Shown here piece after piece: positions 11,554 through 20,815 of a stretch of DNA of 64,000 nt. Position numbers and translations under genes: made by a program. The stretch is taken from assembly GCF_900155595.1 (NCBI RefSeq), contig NZ_FTPB01000004.1:62001-126000 (forward strand), read 5' to 3'. The notes below the pieces were generated by a model. That model saw nothing but the letters and a program-made list of their open reading frames with translations, had not been told where the DNA came from and made no database searches. This DNA comes from Actinomyces mediterranea (GTDB lineage Bacteria > Actinomycetota > Actinomycetes > Actinomycetales > Actinomycetaceae). Within the stretch, counting starts at the first letter, position 1. Each line of letters opens with the position of its first letter.

Positions 11554-12359
11554 TGACGGGCGGGGACACCGGGGTGCACGGCGAACAAGGCGCCGTCGAG
11601 GCGATCATCCGCGGCGCCCTCGCCGCGCCCGTCCCCGACGTGCGGGTCTATGTCGGCCTCGACGAGGCGGCGCGCGCCCTCGTCGCAGACACGCTCGACG
11701 CCCTCGCCGACGCTCTCGCGCAGCGCGGAGTCGCCCACCTGTGCCTCACCGGTGGAAGCGGGGGAGCAGCGGTCGCGCGTGCCCTCGTCGAGGCCCTGTG
11801 CGAGGGCGGGCCCACCATCGATACCCGCGCCGTGCATCTATGGTTCGGCGATGAAAGATTCGTCCCCACGGGCGACCTTGATCGCAACGACCTGCTTGTG
11901 AGCGGCCTCGCGTGCGCGGGGATCCCGGCAGAGCACATCCATGCGCTCGCGGGGCCTGACGAGGTGAAGAACGTGGAATCGGCGGCCCGTCTCTTTTCCC
12001 GTGAACTGGATGAGGAGGGCCCCGACGACGGGCGATTCGATGTCATCCACCTGGGAGTCGGGTCGGATGCGCATGTATGCTCACTCTTCCCCGGGCATCC
12101 GTCCGCGCTCGCAACCGATGAGCCGGTTGTCGCCGTCGAGGATTCGCCCAAGCCGCCGAGCACTCGGGTCTCCCTCAGCTTCACCGTCTTGCAGCGGGCG
12201 CGGCGCATTATGCTCGTCGCTGCGGGAGGGGCGAAGGCCGACGCCGTTCGAGCCGGGTTGGCAACGCCCGATCCCGTTACAGCGCCTGCGTCATGCGCGC
12301 GCGGGGAGCGCACCACTTGGTACGTCGACGCCGACGCCGCGGCCGAGTGGGGCGGCTGA
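11553..12359 (+). CDS. pgl: 6-phosphogluconolactonase
   Basis: A 268-residue DevB-type lactonase that hydrolyses 6-phosphogluconolactone. Family motifs: LTGGSGGAAVARAL near residue 65, AVHLWFGDERFVPTGDLDRND, and HLGVGSDAHVCSLFPGHP. Most relatives have GxGxDGHxASLFPG, so the Gly-to-Ala and Ala-to-Val changes are minor. The ATG overlaps the opcA stop by one base (TAATG). Third gene of the zwf-opcA-pgl operon. Confidence 0.94.
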   Translation: MTGGDTGVHGEQGAVEAIIRGALAAPVPDVRVYVGLDEAARALVADTLDALADALAQRGVAHLCLTGGSGGAAVARALVEALCEGGPTIDTRAVHLWFGDERFVPTGDLDRNDLLVSGLACAGIPAEHIHALAGPDEVKNVESAARLFSRELDEEGPDDGRFDVIHLGVGSDAHVCSLFPGHPSALATDEPVVAVEDSPKPPSTRVSLSFTVLQRARRIMLVAAGGAKADAVRAGLATPDPVTAPASCARGERTTWYVDADAAAEWGG

Positions 12360-12452
12360 TCCGTCGTTGAGGGCGCGGGCAGCACTCCGGCGTCGGATAA
12401 TGGATGTATTCCGTGATGATGCGGACGCCACCCCAGCCCAATGGAGGCCGAC

Positions 12453-13511
12453 ATGCCTGAAGTCCTTGCCTACGCCTGCGACGGTCCGATGACCGTTTTT
12501 CACAAGACGACGATCGAATTGCGCGAGCCCGGTCCGAGAGAAATCTATTTCAACGTCGCATACGCCGGTATCTGTCACTCCGACATCCACACCGCTCGCG
12601 AGGAATGGGGGCCCGCGAAGTTCCCGCTCATCCCCGGTCATGAGATCGTTGGCATCGTCGCGAAAGTCGGCGAGGGCGTCACGAAGTTCAAGGTCGGCGA
12701 CAAGGTCGGCGTCGGCTGCATGACGAACTCCTGCCTCGAATGCGAGATGTGCCGCGCGGGATATGAACAGTTCTGTCAGGGCACTCCCGGCGGATTGGCC
12801 GGAACACTGTGGACCTACGGTGACGACGCGGACGGCAACCCCACCGCGGGCGGATACGCGCAGGGATTCACCGTTTCCGAGGATTTCGCGTGCTCCATCC
12901 CCGACGAGATCCCTTTCGATGCGGCTGCACCGCTGTTGTGCGCGGGGATCACGACCTATGCGCCCCTCAAGCGTTACGGCGCTGCGCCCGGCAAGAAGGT
13001 CGCGGTTGTTGGCATGGGGGGACTGGGCCACATGGCGGTTCAGATCGGAGCCGCAATGGGGGCGGAGGTCTCCGTGATCTCCCACGGCAGATCGAAAGAG
13101 GCCGACGCGAAGCGCTTCGGTGCGGCCCACTTCTACGCGACCAGCGAAGAGGGGACCCTGGAGTCACTGCGCAACACCTTCGATTTCATCATCTGCACCG
13201 TCGGAGCCGATAGCCTCGACTACGCGGGGCTCATTGCGACGCTCAAGCCGATGGGCGCCTTCGTTGACGTGGGCCTTCCCGAGGCGCCGACGACCCTGCA
13301 TCTGTCCACCCTCGTGCTGGGACAGAAGTCCTTCGCCGGTTCGCAGATCGGCGGCATCGCTGAGACTCAGGAGATGCTGGACTTTTGTGCCGAGCACGGC
13401 ATTGCGCCCCAGGTGGAGGTGATCTCCGGAGAAGAGATCTCGCGGGCGTACAACAATGTCGTCGACTCGAAGGTCCGCTACCGCTATGTCATTGACACGG
13501 CGACTTTCTGA
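12453..13511 (+). CDS. zinc-dependent NAD(P) alcohol dehydrogenase (CAD/YahK type)
   Basis: A 352-residue medium-chain dehydrogenase. The catalytic zinc ligands are in GICHSDIH and PGHEIVG. The structural zinc site is the cysteine cluster CLECEMCRAGYEQFC near residue 95. The cofactor loop is VVGMGGLGHMAVQI. The length and layout match the cinnamyl alcohol dehydrogenase/YahK group, which reduces aldehydes with NADPH. Start at ATG 12453 is preferred over ATG 12441 because GGAGG lies six bases before it. Probably cytosolic aldehyde detoxification or fermentation; the exact substrate is not known. Confidence 0.88.
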   Translation: MPEVLAYACDGPMTVFHKTTIELREPGPREIYFNVAYAGICHSDIHTAREEWGPAKFPLIPGHEIVGIVAKVGEGVTKFKVGDKVGVGCMTNSCLECEMCRAGYEQFCQGTPGGLAGTLWTYGDDADGNPTAGGYAQGFTVSEDFACSIPDEIPFDAAAPLLCAGITTYAPLKRYGAAPGKKVAVVGMGGLGHMAVQIGAAMGAEVSVISHGRSKEADAKRFGAAHFYATSEEGTLESLRNTFDFIICTVGADSLDYAGLIATLKPMGAFVDVGLPEAPTTLHLSTLVLGQKSFAGSQIGGIAETQEMLDFCAEHGIAPQVEVISGEEISRAYNNVVDSKVRYRYVIDTATF

Positions 13512-13565
13512 GACGATGGCGTTTAAAGCCTGTTCTTGTTACCAACCAAAAGTTAGTATTTCTGT

Positions 13566-14552
13566 ATGACAAATTCATGCCGTCCCGCAATGCACTACAA
13601 CCGACTCGGAACCTCAGGACTGAAGATCTCCCAGCTGAGCTTCGGCTCATGGGTAACATTCGGAACGCAAGTCGACACCGGACTCGCGAAAGAGCAAATG
13701 GCCTGCGCCTTCGAGGCGGGCGTCAACTTCTTCGACAATGCCGAGGTCTATTCCGGCAGTGAATCCGAGACCATCATGGGTCGCGTCATCGCCGAACTCG
13801 GATGGAAGCGCTATGAGTACGTCATCTCGACGAAGCTCTACTGGGGCATCCACGAGGGCGTCGTCAATATGAAGAACACCCTCAATCGTAAGTACCTCAT
13901 GCAGGCGATCGATGGATCGCTCGAGCGTCTCGGCCTCGACTTCGTCGACCTCGTCTATGCACACCGCCCCGACCCCGAGACCCCCATCGAGGAGACCGTG
14001 TATGCGATGAGTGACATGGTCGCCTCCGGTAAGGCCCTGTATTGGGGGACCTCGGAATGGTCAGCGGATGAGATCCGTGCCGCCTGGGAGATCGCGGACA
14101 AGCGCAACCTGCGCAAGCCCGTCGTCGAACAGCCTCAGTACAACCTCGTCCACCGCGATCGCGTCGAGAAGGAGTATTCGCGTCTCTACGAGGATCTTGG
14201 AATCGGCCTGACCACGTGGAGCCCGCTGGCCTCCGGCGTTCTGACCGGCAAGTACGTTGACGGCATCCCCGAAGGATCGCGCGCAGCACTCGACGGCTAT
14301 GGCTTCATCAGGGACATGGCAACGGATGCACAGCTCATTGAGAAGGTACGGCGTTTCGTCGCCCTCGCCGACGAGGTCGAAGTCTCGCCCGCCACACTTG
14401 CGCTCGCATGGACGGCGTCGAATCCGAATGTGTCGTCGGTGATCCTGGGTGCCTCCTCCGTGCGCCAGCTGGAGGAGAACCTCGACGCCCTGGTCGCCCT
14501 CGAACGGCTGACGCCGGAGATCAAGGCGAGGGCGGAGGAGATCTTCGCCTGA
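13566..14552 (+). CDS. aldo/keto reductase, Kv-beta-like
   Basis: A 328-residue TIM-barrel oxidoreductase. The catalytic tetrad is visible as Asp in FFDNAE, Tyr in EVYSGSESE, Lys in ISTKLYWG and His in VYAHRPD. Sequence such as [12 protein letters not shown] and [14 protein letters not shown] places it in the voltage-gated potassium channel beta-subunit-like AKR group. No Shine-Dalgarno precedes ATG 13566, but TAGTAT at 13554-13559 lies six bases before it, so the mRNA may be leaderless. An internal ATG at 13590 gives a start closer to relatives. Cytosolic; substrate unknown. Confidence 0.88.
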   Translation: MTNSCRPAMHYNRLGTSGLKISQLSFGSWVTFGTQVDTGLAKEQMACAFEAGVNFFDNAEVYSGSESETIMGRVIAELGWKRYEYVISTKLYWGIHEGVVNMKNTLNRKYLMQAIDGSLERLGLDFVDLVYAHRPDPETPIEETVYAMSDMVASGKALYWGTSEWSADEIRAAWEIADKRNLRKPVVEQPQYNLVHRDRVEKEYSRLYEDLGIGLTTWSPLASGVLTGKYVDGIPEGSRAALDGYGFIRDMATDAQLIEKVRRFVALADEVEVSPATLALAWTASNPNVSSVILGASSVRQLEENLDALVALERLTPEIKARAEEIFA

Positions 14553-14615
14553 TAACGGGCGGGGATCGGCAGTGGTTTTCCCCATCTGTCAGTGCGGGTG
14601 GGGAACCACTGTGGG

Positions 14616-14692
<77 letters not shown>

Positions 14693-14801
14693 TCGAGTGG
14701 TGCCGAGCGAACGGCGCCCTAGAATCATAGTGTCAGTGACACTCTGTTTCGCAAATCGGGTGAACTGTGGGTAGTATTCTTCCTGCACGCGCTAGCGCAC
14801 T

Positions 14802-14872
14802 GCGGATGTAGCTCAATGGTAGAGCCTCTGCCTTCCAAGCAGATTACGCGGGTTCGATTCCCGTCATCCGCT
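14802..14872 (+). tRNA. tRNA-Gly (anticodon UCC)
   Basis: A 71-base cloverleaf. The acceptor GCGGATG pairs with CATCCGC and the D stem is GCTC/GAGC. The anticodon arm is TCTGC-CTTCCAA-GCAGA with anticodon TCC, and the T loop is TTCGATT. The discriminator is T. Divergent from tRNA-Pro, 109 bases away. Confidence 0.97.
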
Positions 14873-14880
14873 CGAATGTG

Positions 14881-14907
14881 AAGTCCCAGGGCACCGTCCT
14901 GGGACTT
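14881..14907 (+). terminator. hairpin terminator after tRNA-Gly
   Basis: A perfect 10-bp stem (14881-14890 with 14898-14907) with a seven-base loop lies nine bases after the tRNA. There is no long U run, as is common in GC-rich actinobacteria. Confidence 0.65.
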
Positions 14908-15336
14908 CGTCGTGTGCGGTTTGCATCCTATTCGCTGAAAAGCACACAGTTTCTGGAAACCGTAACGAGTCGCACAGTACCCAACCCTGTGACCAGCGAA
15001 TATGTGAGGGAAGATAAGGTGAGCGGGCAGTCGTGCCGGAAAACTGTGTGCATTTGCGCGGGTCTTTCACAGAGTTGTGCCGGGAAAAAGTCCGCGAGTT
15101 TCTCGCCGCCTTCTTCGGATCAACGAGCTTCGAGGACGCTCTGCGCAACGCCGTGTCCCCTAGGCGGCGACGCGGACGCCAGGGGCTGTTGCCCACCGTA
15201 TGACCGTACTACGCGAACAAGCGGCATCGTCAACGGCATGCCGGTGCTCGGGCCGCTCTTGCCCTTCTTCCAGAGGATTTGCACGCCTTCGTCAATTGAG
15301 TGCGAAGCGGAGTTAATGGAGTGGGACTCGTATAGC
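14908..15336 (+). other. gene-free stretch with nested inverted repeats
   Basis: No convincing coding frame. Inverted repeats are present: a 9-bp pair at 14929-14937/14994-15002 enclosing a 5-bp CACAG/CTGTG pair, and an 11-bp pair at 14942-14952/15041-15051. These two longer pairs cross, so they would be alternative foldings. It could be a structured RNA or the scar of a lost element next to the tRNA gene; nothing more can be supported. Confidence 0.4.
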
Positions 15337-15370
15337 AAGGGGCCGTCGCCCACTCGGGCGACGGCCCCTT
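15337..15370 (-). terminator. terminator of the TM2 gene
   Basis: A perfect 14-bp inverted repeat (15337-15350 with 15357-15370) with a six-base loop, starting 20 bases after the TM2 stop. The ends are A/T pairs, giving a short U tract in either direction, so it could act both ways. Confidence 0.8.
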
Positions 15371-15389
15371 CGCGATTCCGCTGTGTGAA

Positions 15390-15743
15390 TCAGGCCAGCG
15401 GCTGGCCGTTCGCGTCAGTGGCGTAACGGCCCTTGCGCACCAGGATCTGGATGAAGGTGACGAGCACCCAGATGCCGAGGGCGAGGAGGACAAGCGTGCC
15501 GATTATCATCAGCGGGGACGGGGAGGCGCTCAAATTGCCAGCCACGATCGCGTTCACATACGCGGTGTAGCCGGGCACGTAGAGGATCATACCGACGGCC
15601 CACACGACCAGCTTGATGATGCCGACCTTCTTGTAGCCGAGGTAGAAGTCCGCTGCGCCGAATCCGCCGAGGAAGAAAGCAAGGACCGCAGCGACGGCCT
15701 TGGACTTCGCCGGGGTTCCCTGCGCGGGAGTGTTCATACTCAT
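15390..15743 (-). CDS. TM2-domain membrane protein
   Basis: A 117-residue protein with the TM2 signature: AVLAFFLGGFGAADFYLGY, then KKVGIIKLVVWAVGMILYV. A further hydrophobic helix (LMIIGTLVLLALGIWVLV) and a short basic tail follow. The Asp-Phe-Tyr after the Gly-rich turn is the conserved TM2 core. Start taken at ATG 15743 (GAAAGG upstream); ATG 15737 is two codons further in. Function of bacterial TM2 proteins is not established. Divergent from the DASS transporter across a region with three palindromes. Confidence 0.85.
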   Translation of the reverse strand: MSMNTPAQGTPAKSKAVAAVLAFFLGGFGAADFYLGYKKVGIIKLVVWAVGMILYVPGYTAYVNAIVAGNLSASPSPLMIIGTLVLLALGIWVLVTFIQILVRKGRYATDANGQPLA

Positions 15744-15880
15744 GACTGTGCCTTTCATATTGGAGATGGGCACTAGTATGCTTCCACAATCTTGGTGCGT
15801 AGTCCAAGTCGGACTGGTCGGCGGCGGCACCGGCGCGGCAATGGCGGGCGACGATGCAGTCGCCCGGAGCGTGCGACTCC

Positions 15881-15938
15881 TTGTCGATAACATTTCGACA
15901 ACAATACCCCTTAGGGTATAAAATGGGACTGAAGTCCC
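15881..15938. promoter_or_regulatory. three tandem palindromes and a promoter upstream of the DASS gene
   Basis: TTGTCGA and TCGACAA form perfect 7-bp arms around a 7-base spacer (15881-15901). ATACCC/GGGTAT flank four bases (15904-15919). GGGACT/AGTCCC flank two bases (15925-15938). TATAAA at 15917-15922 is a good -10 box for the rightward DASS gene and lies inside the second palindrome. The arrangement suggests one or more repressor or activator sites controlling the transporter and possibly the TM2 gene. Confidence 0.55.
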
Positions 15939-16007
15939 GATAGGGTTGCTCCCACTTCCCGAATGACACAGCGGAAGCCTCAACGCCTGCCCGAAGGAGT
16001 GCATGCC

Positions 16008-17612
16008 ATGAGCACACCCATCACACACGAATCCACATCAGTCGCGCCGGCAACGCGTGAAAAGACAGCTTCAGATGCGGAGAGGATCCGCAGAATCGTC
16101 GGCATCGTCGTCGGCCTCGGCCTCGCCGCGCTGGTCTTCTACTTCTTCCCCTCATCCGGCGTCGACCAGATTAACGAGGTCGGCATGGCCGCGGCCGATA
16201 AGGCCGGCAAAGACTTCACCCCCTACACCGACCTCGGCCTGCGCGTCGTCGCAGCCGCGGCCGTCCTCCTCGGAATCTGGTGGATGACCGAGGCCATCCC
16301 GCTCGCCGCCACGGCCCTGCTCCCCCTCGTCATCTTCCCGGCCTTCCAAGTCGCGACCTTCAAAGAAGTCGCCGCCCCCTATGCCTCTGACACGATCTAC
16401 CTCTTCATGGGCGGTTTCATGCTCGCCCTTGCAATGCAGAAGTGGAACCTTCACAGGCGAATCGCCCTCGCCGTTGTCCTCTTCATCGGAACCAAACCCC
16501 GACAACTCATCCTCGGCTTCATGATCGCCACGGGTTTCTTGTCCATGTGGGTGTCGAACACCGCCACCGCTGTCGTCATGCTCCCCATCGGCATGTCCGT
16601 CCTAACACTCGTCTCCGGCCTCGTCGGCGGAATCGCCAGGATCAAGAAGTTCGCAACCGGACTCATGCTCGGCATCGCCTACGCCGCTTCCATCGGTTCG
16701 GTCGCGACCATCATCGGCACCCCGCCTAACGCTCTCCTCGTCGCCTACCTCGCAGAGAATCACGACATCAACATCGGTTTCGGACAATGGATGCTCATCG
16801 GTGTCCCGCTCGCCGTCGTCTTCATGGCATTCGCCTGGTGGCTGATGGTCTTCGTCCTGTTCAAGCCCGAAGTCGACGATATCCCCGGCGGTCGCGAACT
16901 CATCGGACAGCAGTGGAAAGAGCTCGGCCCCATGAGCCGCGGAGAGATTCTCGTCGGCGTCGTCTTCCTCATCGCTGCGCTGTCGTGGGTCTTCGTGCCG
17001 ATCCTGCTCGACTTCACCGGCTCCGAACTCACAATCTCCGACTCGCTCATCGCAATGACCGCAGCGATCATTCTCTTCCTGCTCCCCGCGGGGACGCAGA
17101 AGGGCGTGCGACTGCTCGACTGGAGAACCGCGAACGAACTGCCCTGGGACGTGCTTCTCCTCTTCGGCGGCGGCCTGACGCTGTCCTCCATGTTCTCCAA
17201 GCTCGGCCTGTCCATCTGGATCGGCGAACAGGCGAAGTCCCTGGGCGCACTGCCGATCGTCCTCATCGTCGCCGCAGTCGCCGTCCTCATTATCTTCCTC
17301 ACCGAACTCACATCGAACACCGCGACTGCGGCCGCATTCCTGCCGATCATGGGCGGCGTCGCCATCGGCATCGGCATTACCGGTGACAATCCGATGAACG
17401 TGCTCCTCCTCGTGATCCCCGTCGCCCTGTCGGCAACCTTCGCCTTCATGCTCCCCGTCGCGACCCCGCCGAATGCGGTTGCATACGGCTCGGGCTACAT
17501 CCAGATGGGCGATATGGTCAAGACCGGCTTGTGGCTCAACCTCGTGGGCGTCGGACTCATCACCGCTGCGGTGCTCCTCATCGGCGTCCCCGTCTTCGGC
17601 ATGACACTCTAG
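16008..17612 (+). CDS. DASS/SLC13-family sodium:anion symporter
   Basis: A 534-residue integral membrane transporter with about 11-12 helices. The two inverted-repeat SNT motifs that bind sodium and the carboxylate are both present: WVSNTATAVVMLP near residue 180 and ELTSNTATAAAFLP near residue 440. These are typical of divalent-anion carriers for di- or tricarboxylates, such as succinate/malate (VcINDY type). Start at ATG 16008 with GAAGGAG eight bases upstream. A single gene; the palindromic promoter region suggests substrate-dependent control. Exact substrate not determinable, and a sulfate carrier is less likely. Confidence 0.88.
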   Translation: MSTPITHESTSVAPATREKTASDAERIRRIVGIVVGLGLAALVFYFFPSSGVDQINEVGMAAADKAGKDFTPYTDLGLRVVAAAAVLLGIWWMTEAIPLAATALLPLVIFPAFQVATFKEVAAPYASDTIYLFMGGFMLALAMQKWNLHRRIALAVVLFIGTKPRQLILGFMIATGFLSMWVSNTATAVVMLPIGMSVLTLVSGLVGGIARIKKFATGLMLGIAYAASIGSVATIIGTPPNALLVAYLAENHDINIGFGQWMLIGVPLAVVFMAFAWWLMVFVLFKPEVDDIPGGRELIGQQWKELGPMSRGEILVGVVFLIAALSWVFVPILLDFTGSELTISDSLIAMTAAIILFLLPAGTQKGVRLLDWRTANELPWDVLLLFGGGLTLSSMFSKLGLSIWIGEQAKSLGALPIVLIVAAVAVLIIFLTELTSNTATAAAFLPIMGGVAIGIGITGDNPMNVLLLVIPVALSATFAFMLPVATPPNAVAYGSGYIQMGDMVKTGLWLNLVGVGLITAAVLLIGVPVFGMTL

Positions 17613-17671
17613 GAGATATGCACGATGCCTGCAGGGGACGAGGGCGAGCGTCGGCTGGACTGCAGGGCCCC

Positions 17672-19111
17672 TCAGCGCCGCGCGCCCTCGTCGATACCGG
17701 TGCCTCCCCTCGCGAGGATGTCGCGGATCGACACGGTGTCGCCCGCCTCGGCGGGGATCGCCGCAAGCCCCAACTCGCCCCCGAGCCGGCGCGCCAATGC
17801 CTCGAGGGAATCGGGCTCCCCGTGGATGCAGAACACCTGGATCGGGGGCGGCGTTAGCGCCGCCACCCAGTCCACGAGTTCCGAACCGTCGGCGTGGACG
17901 GAGAACTCCTCATCCCGGACGATCCTGGCCCGTACCGCCACCTCGGTGCCGTGCATCTTGAGCGAGGTCCTCCCGTCGACTAGTGAGCGCCCGCGCGTGC
18001 CGAGCGCCTGATACCCGGTGAGGACCACGCAATTGCGCTCGTCGGGCAACATCCTCTCCAGATGGTGGAGAACACGCCCACCGGTCGCCATGCCGGAAGC
18101 GGAGATGATGATCGCAGGCCGCGACAAGACATTAAGAGTCTTCGATTCCTCGATGCTGCGCATCTCGTGCAGATCGAGATGGTCGAGGCGAAGCCCAGCC
18201 GCGCCTTCGCACAACTCTTCTGCCTGGCCGCGCGCCCGATAAATGGATAGGGAAGCCAGAGCCATGGGGGAGTCGACGTACACCGGAATATCGGGGATCC
18301 GACCATCACGTACCATCTCGTCGAGGGCGAGGAGGACCACCTCGGTGCGGTCGACGGCAAACGCGGGGACGAGGATCTGGCCGCCTGCGTCGACCGTCGT
18401 GTTGATCGCCTCGACGAACGCCTCGTGGGCGGCGCCGGCGGGCACGGGATGCTCGCGGTCCCCATAGGTCGATTCGACGAGGACGATATCCGCGCCTTGC
18501 GGGATCTCCCGCGGGCGCAGCACCGGATGCGTGGTTCGTCCCAGATCCCCCGAGAACAGGATCGTGCCATCCGGGGTAGTCAAACGGATCGAACCGGAAC
18601 CGAGGATGTGGCCCGCCCTCGTCCAGGTGGCGTCGCAGCCGTCCCCCAGGTCGAGAGGCCGGTCGAACTCGATCGTGCGGAACAGGGGAAGCGTCCGCTC
18701 GACGTCGCCGATGCGATAGAGGGGTTGCGGCTCGGCGTGGCGCGAGAATCCGTGGAGGCTCGCATAGTCAGCATCTCGCTCTTGCAAATAGGCCGAGTCG
18801 CGCAGAATGATCTCCGCGAGAGCGAGCGTCGCATCCGTGCCCCAGATCGCCCCCGAGAAGCCCTGCTTGACGAGGCGCGGCAGGTAGCCCGTGTGATCCA
18901 TATGGGCGTGGGTGAGCAGGATGTCGCCGATCGAGGACGGCGGTACGGGGAACTCCGCCCAATTGGCGAGCCTCAGTTTCTTCACTCCCTGGAACATGCC
19001 CGCGTCGACGAGGATGCGCCGGTTGCCGGTGGGCGCCGCGACGTCGACAAGGTACTTCGATCCGGTAACGGTGCCCGCGCCGCCGAGGAAAGTAATCGTT
19101 GTAGAACCCAT
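17672..19111 (-). CDS. beta-CASP metallo-beta-lactamase-fold RNA-processing hydrolase
   Basis: A 479-residue protein. The N-terminal metallo-beta-lactamase part has the zinc motif LTHAHMDHTGYLPRL near residue 68, then GHILGSGSI and SGDLGR. The beta-CASP insert carries a Glu motif (VLVESTYGDREHP), PRAIIISASGM-like sequence (SRPAIIISASGMATGG) and EFSVHADGSELVDW, and the C-terminal zinc His is in CIHGEPDS. This is the CPSF73/YsH1-like bacterial group of RNA nucleases. No signal peptide. Start at ATG 19111, where the MBL fold begins at once. Convergent with the DASS gene; role in RNA maturation is by family only. Confidence 0.88.
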   Translation of the reverse strand: MGSTTITFLGGAGTVTGSKYLVDVAAPTGNRRILVDAGMFQGVKKLRLANWAEFPVPPSSIGDILLTHAHMDHTGYLPRLVKQGFSGAIWGTDATLALAEIILRDSAYLQERDADYASLHGFSRHAEPQPLYRIGDVERTLPLFRTIEFDRPLDLGDGCDATWTRAGHILGSGSIRLTTPDGTILFSGDLGRTTHPVLRPREIPQGADIVLVESTYGDREHPVPAGAAHEAFVEAINTTVDAGGQILVPAFAVDRTEVVLLALDEMVRDGRIPDIPVYVDSPMALASLSIYRARGQAEELCEGAAGLRLDHLDLHEMRSIEESKTLNVLSRPAIIISASGMATGGRVLHHLERMLPDERNCVVLTGYQALGTRGRSLVDGRTSLKMHGTEVAVRARIVRDEEFSVHADGSELVDWVAALTPPPIQVFCIHGEPDSLEALARRLGGELGLAAIPAEAGDTVSIRDILARGGTGIDEGARR

Positions 19112-19316
19112 ACCACCAGTGTGCGCTCCATCACCCTCGATTGTGAGAACGAAACGGGGAAAGGCGCGTGAATAGCGCACAGGGGAGTGTCATCCGCTGC
19201 ATTTCGCGCCGAAAAGAGCACCCGGCGCAGACAGGGGAGGGCGCCTGACGTAAACTATCCGAGTTGTCATGCGCCCAGGCGGGCGCCCGAATATAGACAT
19301 TGTGGAGTGCACGCAC

Positions 19317-20618
19317 GTGAAGAGCACCGTTGAGACTCTCGAGCCCACGAAGGCTCGCCTGACCGTTGAAGTCCCCTACGAGGAACTTTCCTCTGAAATG
19401 GATAAGGCCTACAAGGACATCGCCAACCAGGTGTCCATCCCCGGCTTCCGCAAGGGACACGTGCCCGCGCGCATCATCGACCAGCGCTTCGGCCGCGCCG
19501 CCGTCATCGAGCAGGTCGTTAACGAGGTTCTGCCCGGTCACTACTCGGACGCCGTCGCCGAACACGAGCTGCGCCCCATGGCCCAGCCCGAGGTCGAGGT
19601 CACCGAGATCCCCAACGCCACCGGAGCCCCGGGCGGCAAGCTCGTCTTCACCGCCGAGGTCGCAGTCGTCCCGCCCTTCGAGGTGCCCGACTTCGATGAA
19701 TCCACGGTCATCACTGTCGACTCGACCGAGGTCACCGACGAGGACGTCCAGGCAGAGCTCGACGAGCTGCGCGGACGCTTCGCGACTCTCAAGACCATCA
19801 CCCGCAAGGCCAAGACTGGCGACTTCGCGACCATCGACATGGTCGCGACCATTGACGGCGAAGAGATCGACTCCGTCTCCGACGTGTCCTACGAGATCGG
19901 CTCGGGTAAGATGCTCGACGGTCAGGACAAGGCGCTTCGCGGCACCAAAGCGGGAGAGGAAGTTTCCTTCACCTCCACCCTCAAGGGCGGCGATCGCGAG
20001 GGTGAAGAGGCAGACGTCGTCATCACCGTGAAGAACGTCAAGGCCCGCGAACTGCCCAAGGCCGATGACGACTTCGCTCAGATGGTGTCCGAGTTCGACA
20101 CCATCGACGAGCTCATGGACGACCTCCGCACCCAGGCGGGCTCCTCGAAGACGTCGCAGCAGGCCCTCCAGGCCCGCGACAATCTCGTCGCCCACCTCCT
20201 CGAGGTGATCGACATCGTCCTTCCCGAGTCCGTCGTCGAGCACGAGGTCTCCCACCGCGTCGACGAGGGCGCCAAACCGAAGGAGAAGAAGGAGGCCCGC
20301 GAGGCCGTTGAGAAGGAGCTGCGCACCGAACTCCTCTCCGAGGCGATCGCCAAGAAGCTCGATGTCCAGGTCTCCCAACAGGAGCTCATCGACTACGCGA
20401 TCCAGATGTCGCAGAACTTCGGCGTTGATATCAATCAGCTTTTCTCCTCCAGCCAGCAGATGGCCAATGTCGTGGCCGACCTCGGGCGCTCCAAGGCCCT
20501 CATCGAGGCGCTGCGCAAGGTGAGCGTCAAGGACACCGACGGCAATGACGTCGACCTGTCCGCCTTCCTGGGCGACGTCCCGGCCGGCGAGGAGGAAGAG
20601 GCCACCACCGAGGAGTAA
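19317..20618 (+). CDS. tig: trigger factor (ribosome-associated chaperone, PPIase)
   Basis: A 433-residue protein in three parts. The N-terminal ribosome-binding domain (about 1-120) includes [19 protein letters not shown], with the trigger-factor FRK signature. The FKBP-like PPIase domain covers about 150-240, and the helical substrate-binding C domain follows, with an acidic tail. It binds the ribosome exit tunnel and shields nascent chains. Start at GTG 19317 fits the family start ([20 protein letters not shown]) and has TGGAG upstream. First gene of the intact tig-clpP1-clpP2-clpX locus (copy 1). A truncated, diverged second copy lies at 30216-30968. Confidence 0.95.
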   Translation: MKSTVETLEPTKARLTVEVPYEELSSEMDKAYKDIANQVSIPGFRKGHVPARIIDQRFGRAAVIEQVVNEVLPGHYSDAVAEHELRPMAQPEVEVTEIPNATGAPGGKLVFTAEVAVVPPFEVPDFDESTVITVDSTEVTDEDVQAELDELRGRFATLKTITRKAKTGDFATIDMVATIDGEEIDSVSDVSYEIGSGKMLDGQDKALRGTKAGEEVSFTSTLKGGDREGEEADVVITVKNVKARELPKADDDFAQMVSEFDTIDELMDDLRTQAGSSKTSQQALQARDNLVAHLLEVIDIVLPESVVEHEVSHRVDEGAKPKEKKEAREAVEKELRTELLSEAIAKKLDVQVSQQELIDYAIQMSQNFGVDINQLFSSSQQMANVVADLGRSKALIEALRKVSVKDTDGNDVDLSAFLGDVPAGEEEEATTEE

Positions 20619-20637
20619 CCCCAGTCGACCCCGATAT

Positions 20638-20669
20638 GCGGGCCGACACCGGTGACGGTGTCGGCCTGC
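20638..20669 (+). terminator. hairpin after tig
   Basis: A 13-bp stem with one G-U pair (20638-20650 with 20657-20669) and a six-base loop, 20 bases after the tig stop. No U run follows. The equivalent position after the truncated tig copy has a longer 17-bp hairpin (30984-31024). Confidence 0.65.
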
Positions 20670-20815
20670 ACTCGTCCCCGCTCCGATCGAAGCCGACCGA
20701 CGAGGTGCGCCGACAGCGAAAAGAGGGCGCGCGGGCCGCGCCCAACGATCCACAAGCGGTAGCTTGGATGTCAGCAGGATCCGATAAGAGGATCCATCGA
20801 ATAGAGGAGGAGCAC

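Noticed and set aside
13536-13559. TTGTTA and TAGTAT as a promoter pair for the aldo/keto reductase
   Set aside because: Only 12 bases separate them, too short for a sigma-70-type promoter. The -10 box alone may still serve a leaderless mRNA.
15120-15353. A 77-codon minus-strand frame beside the TM2 terminator
   Set aside because: No ribosome site or family resemblance, and it runs through the terminator hairpin.
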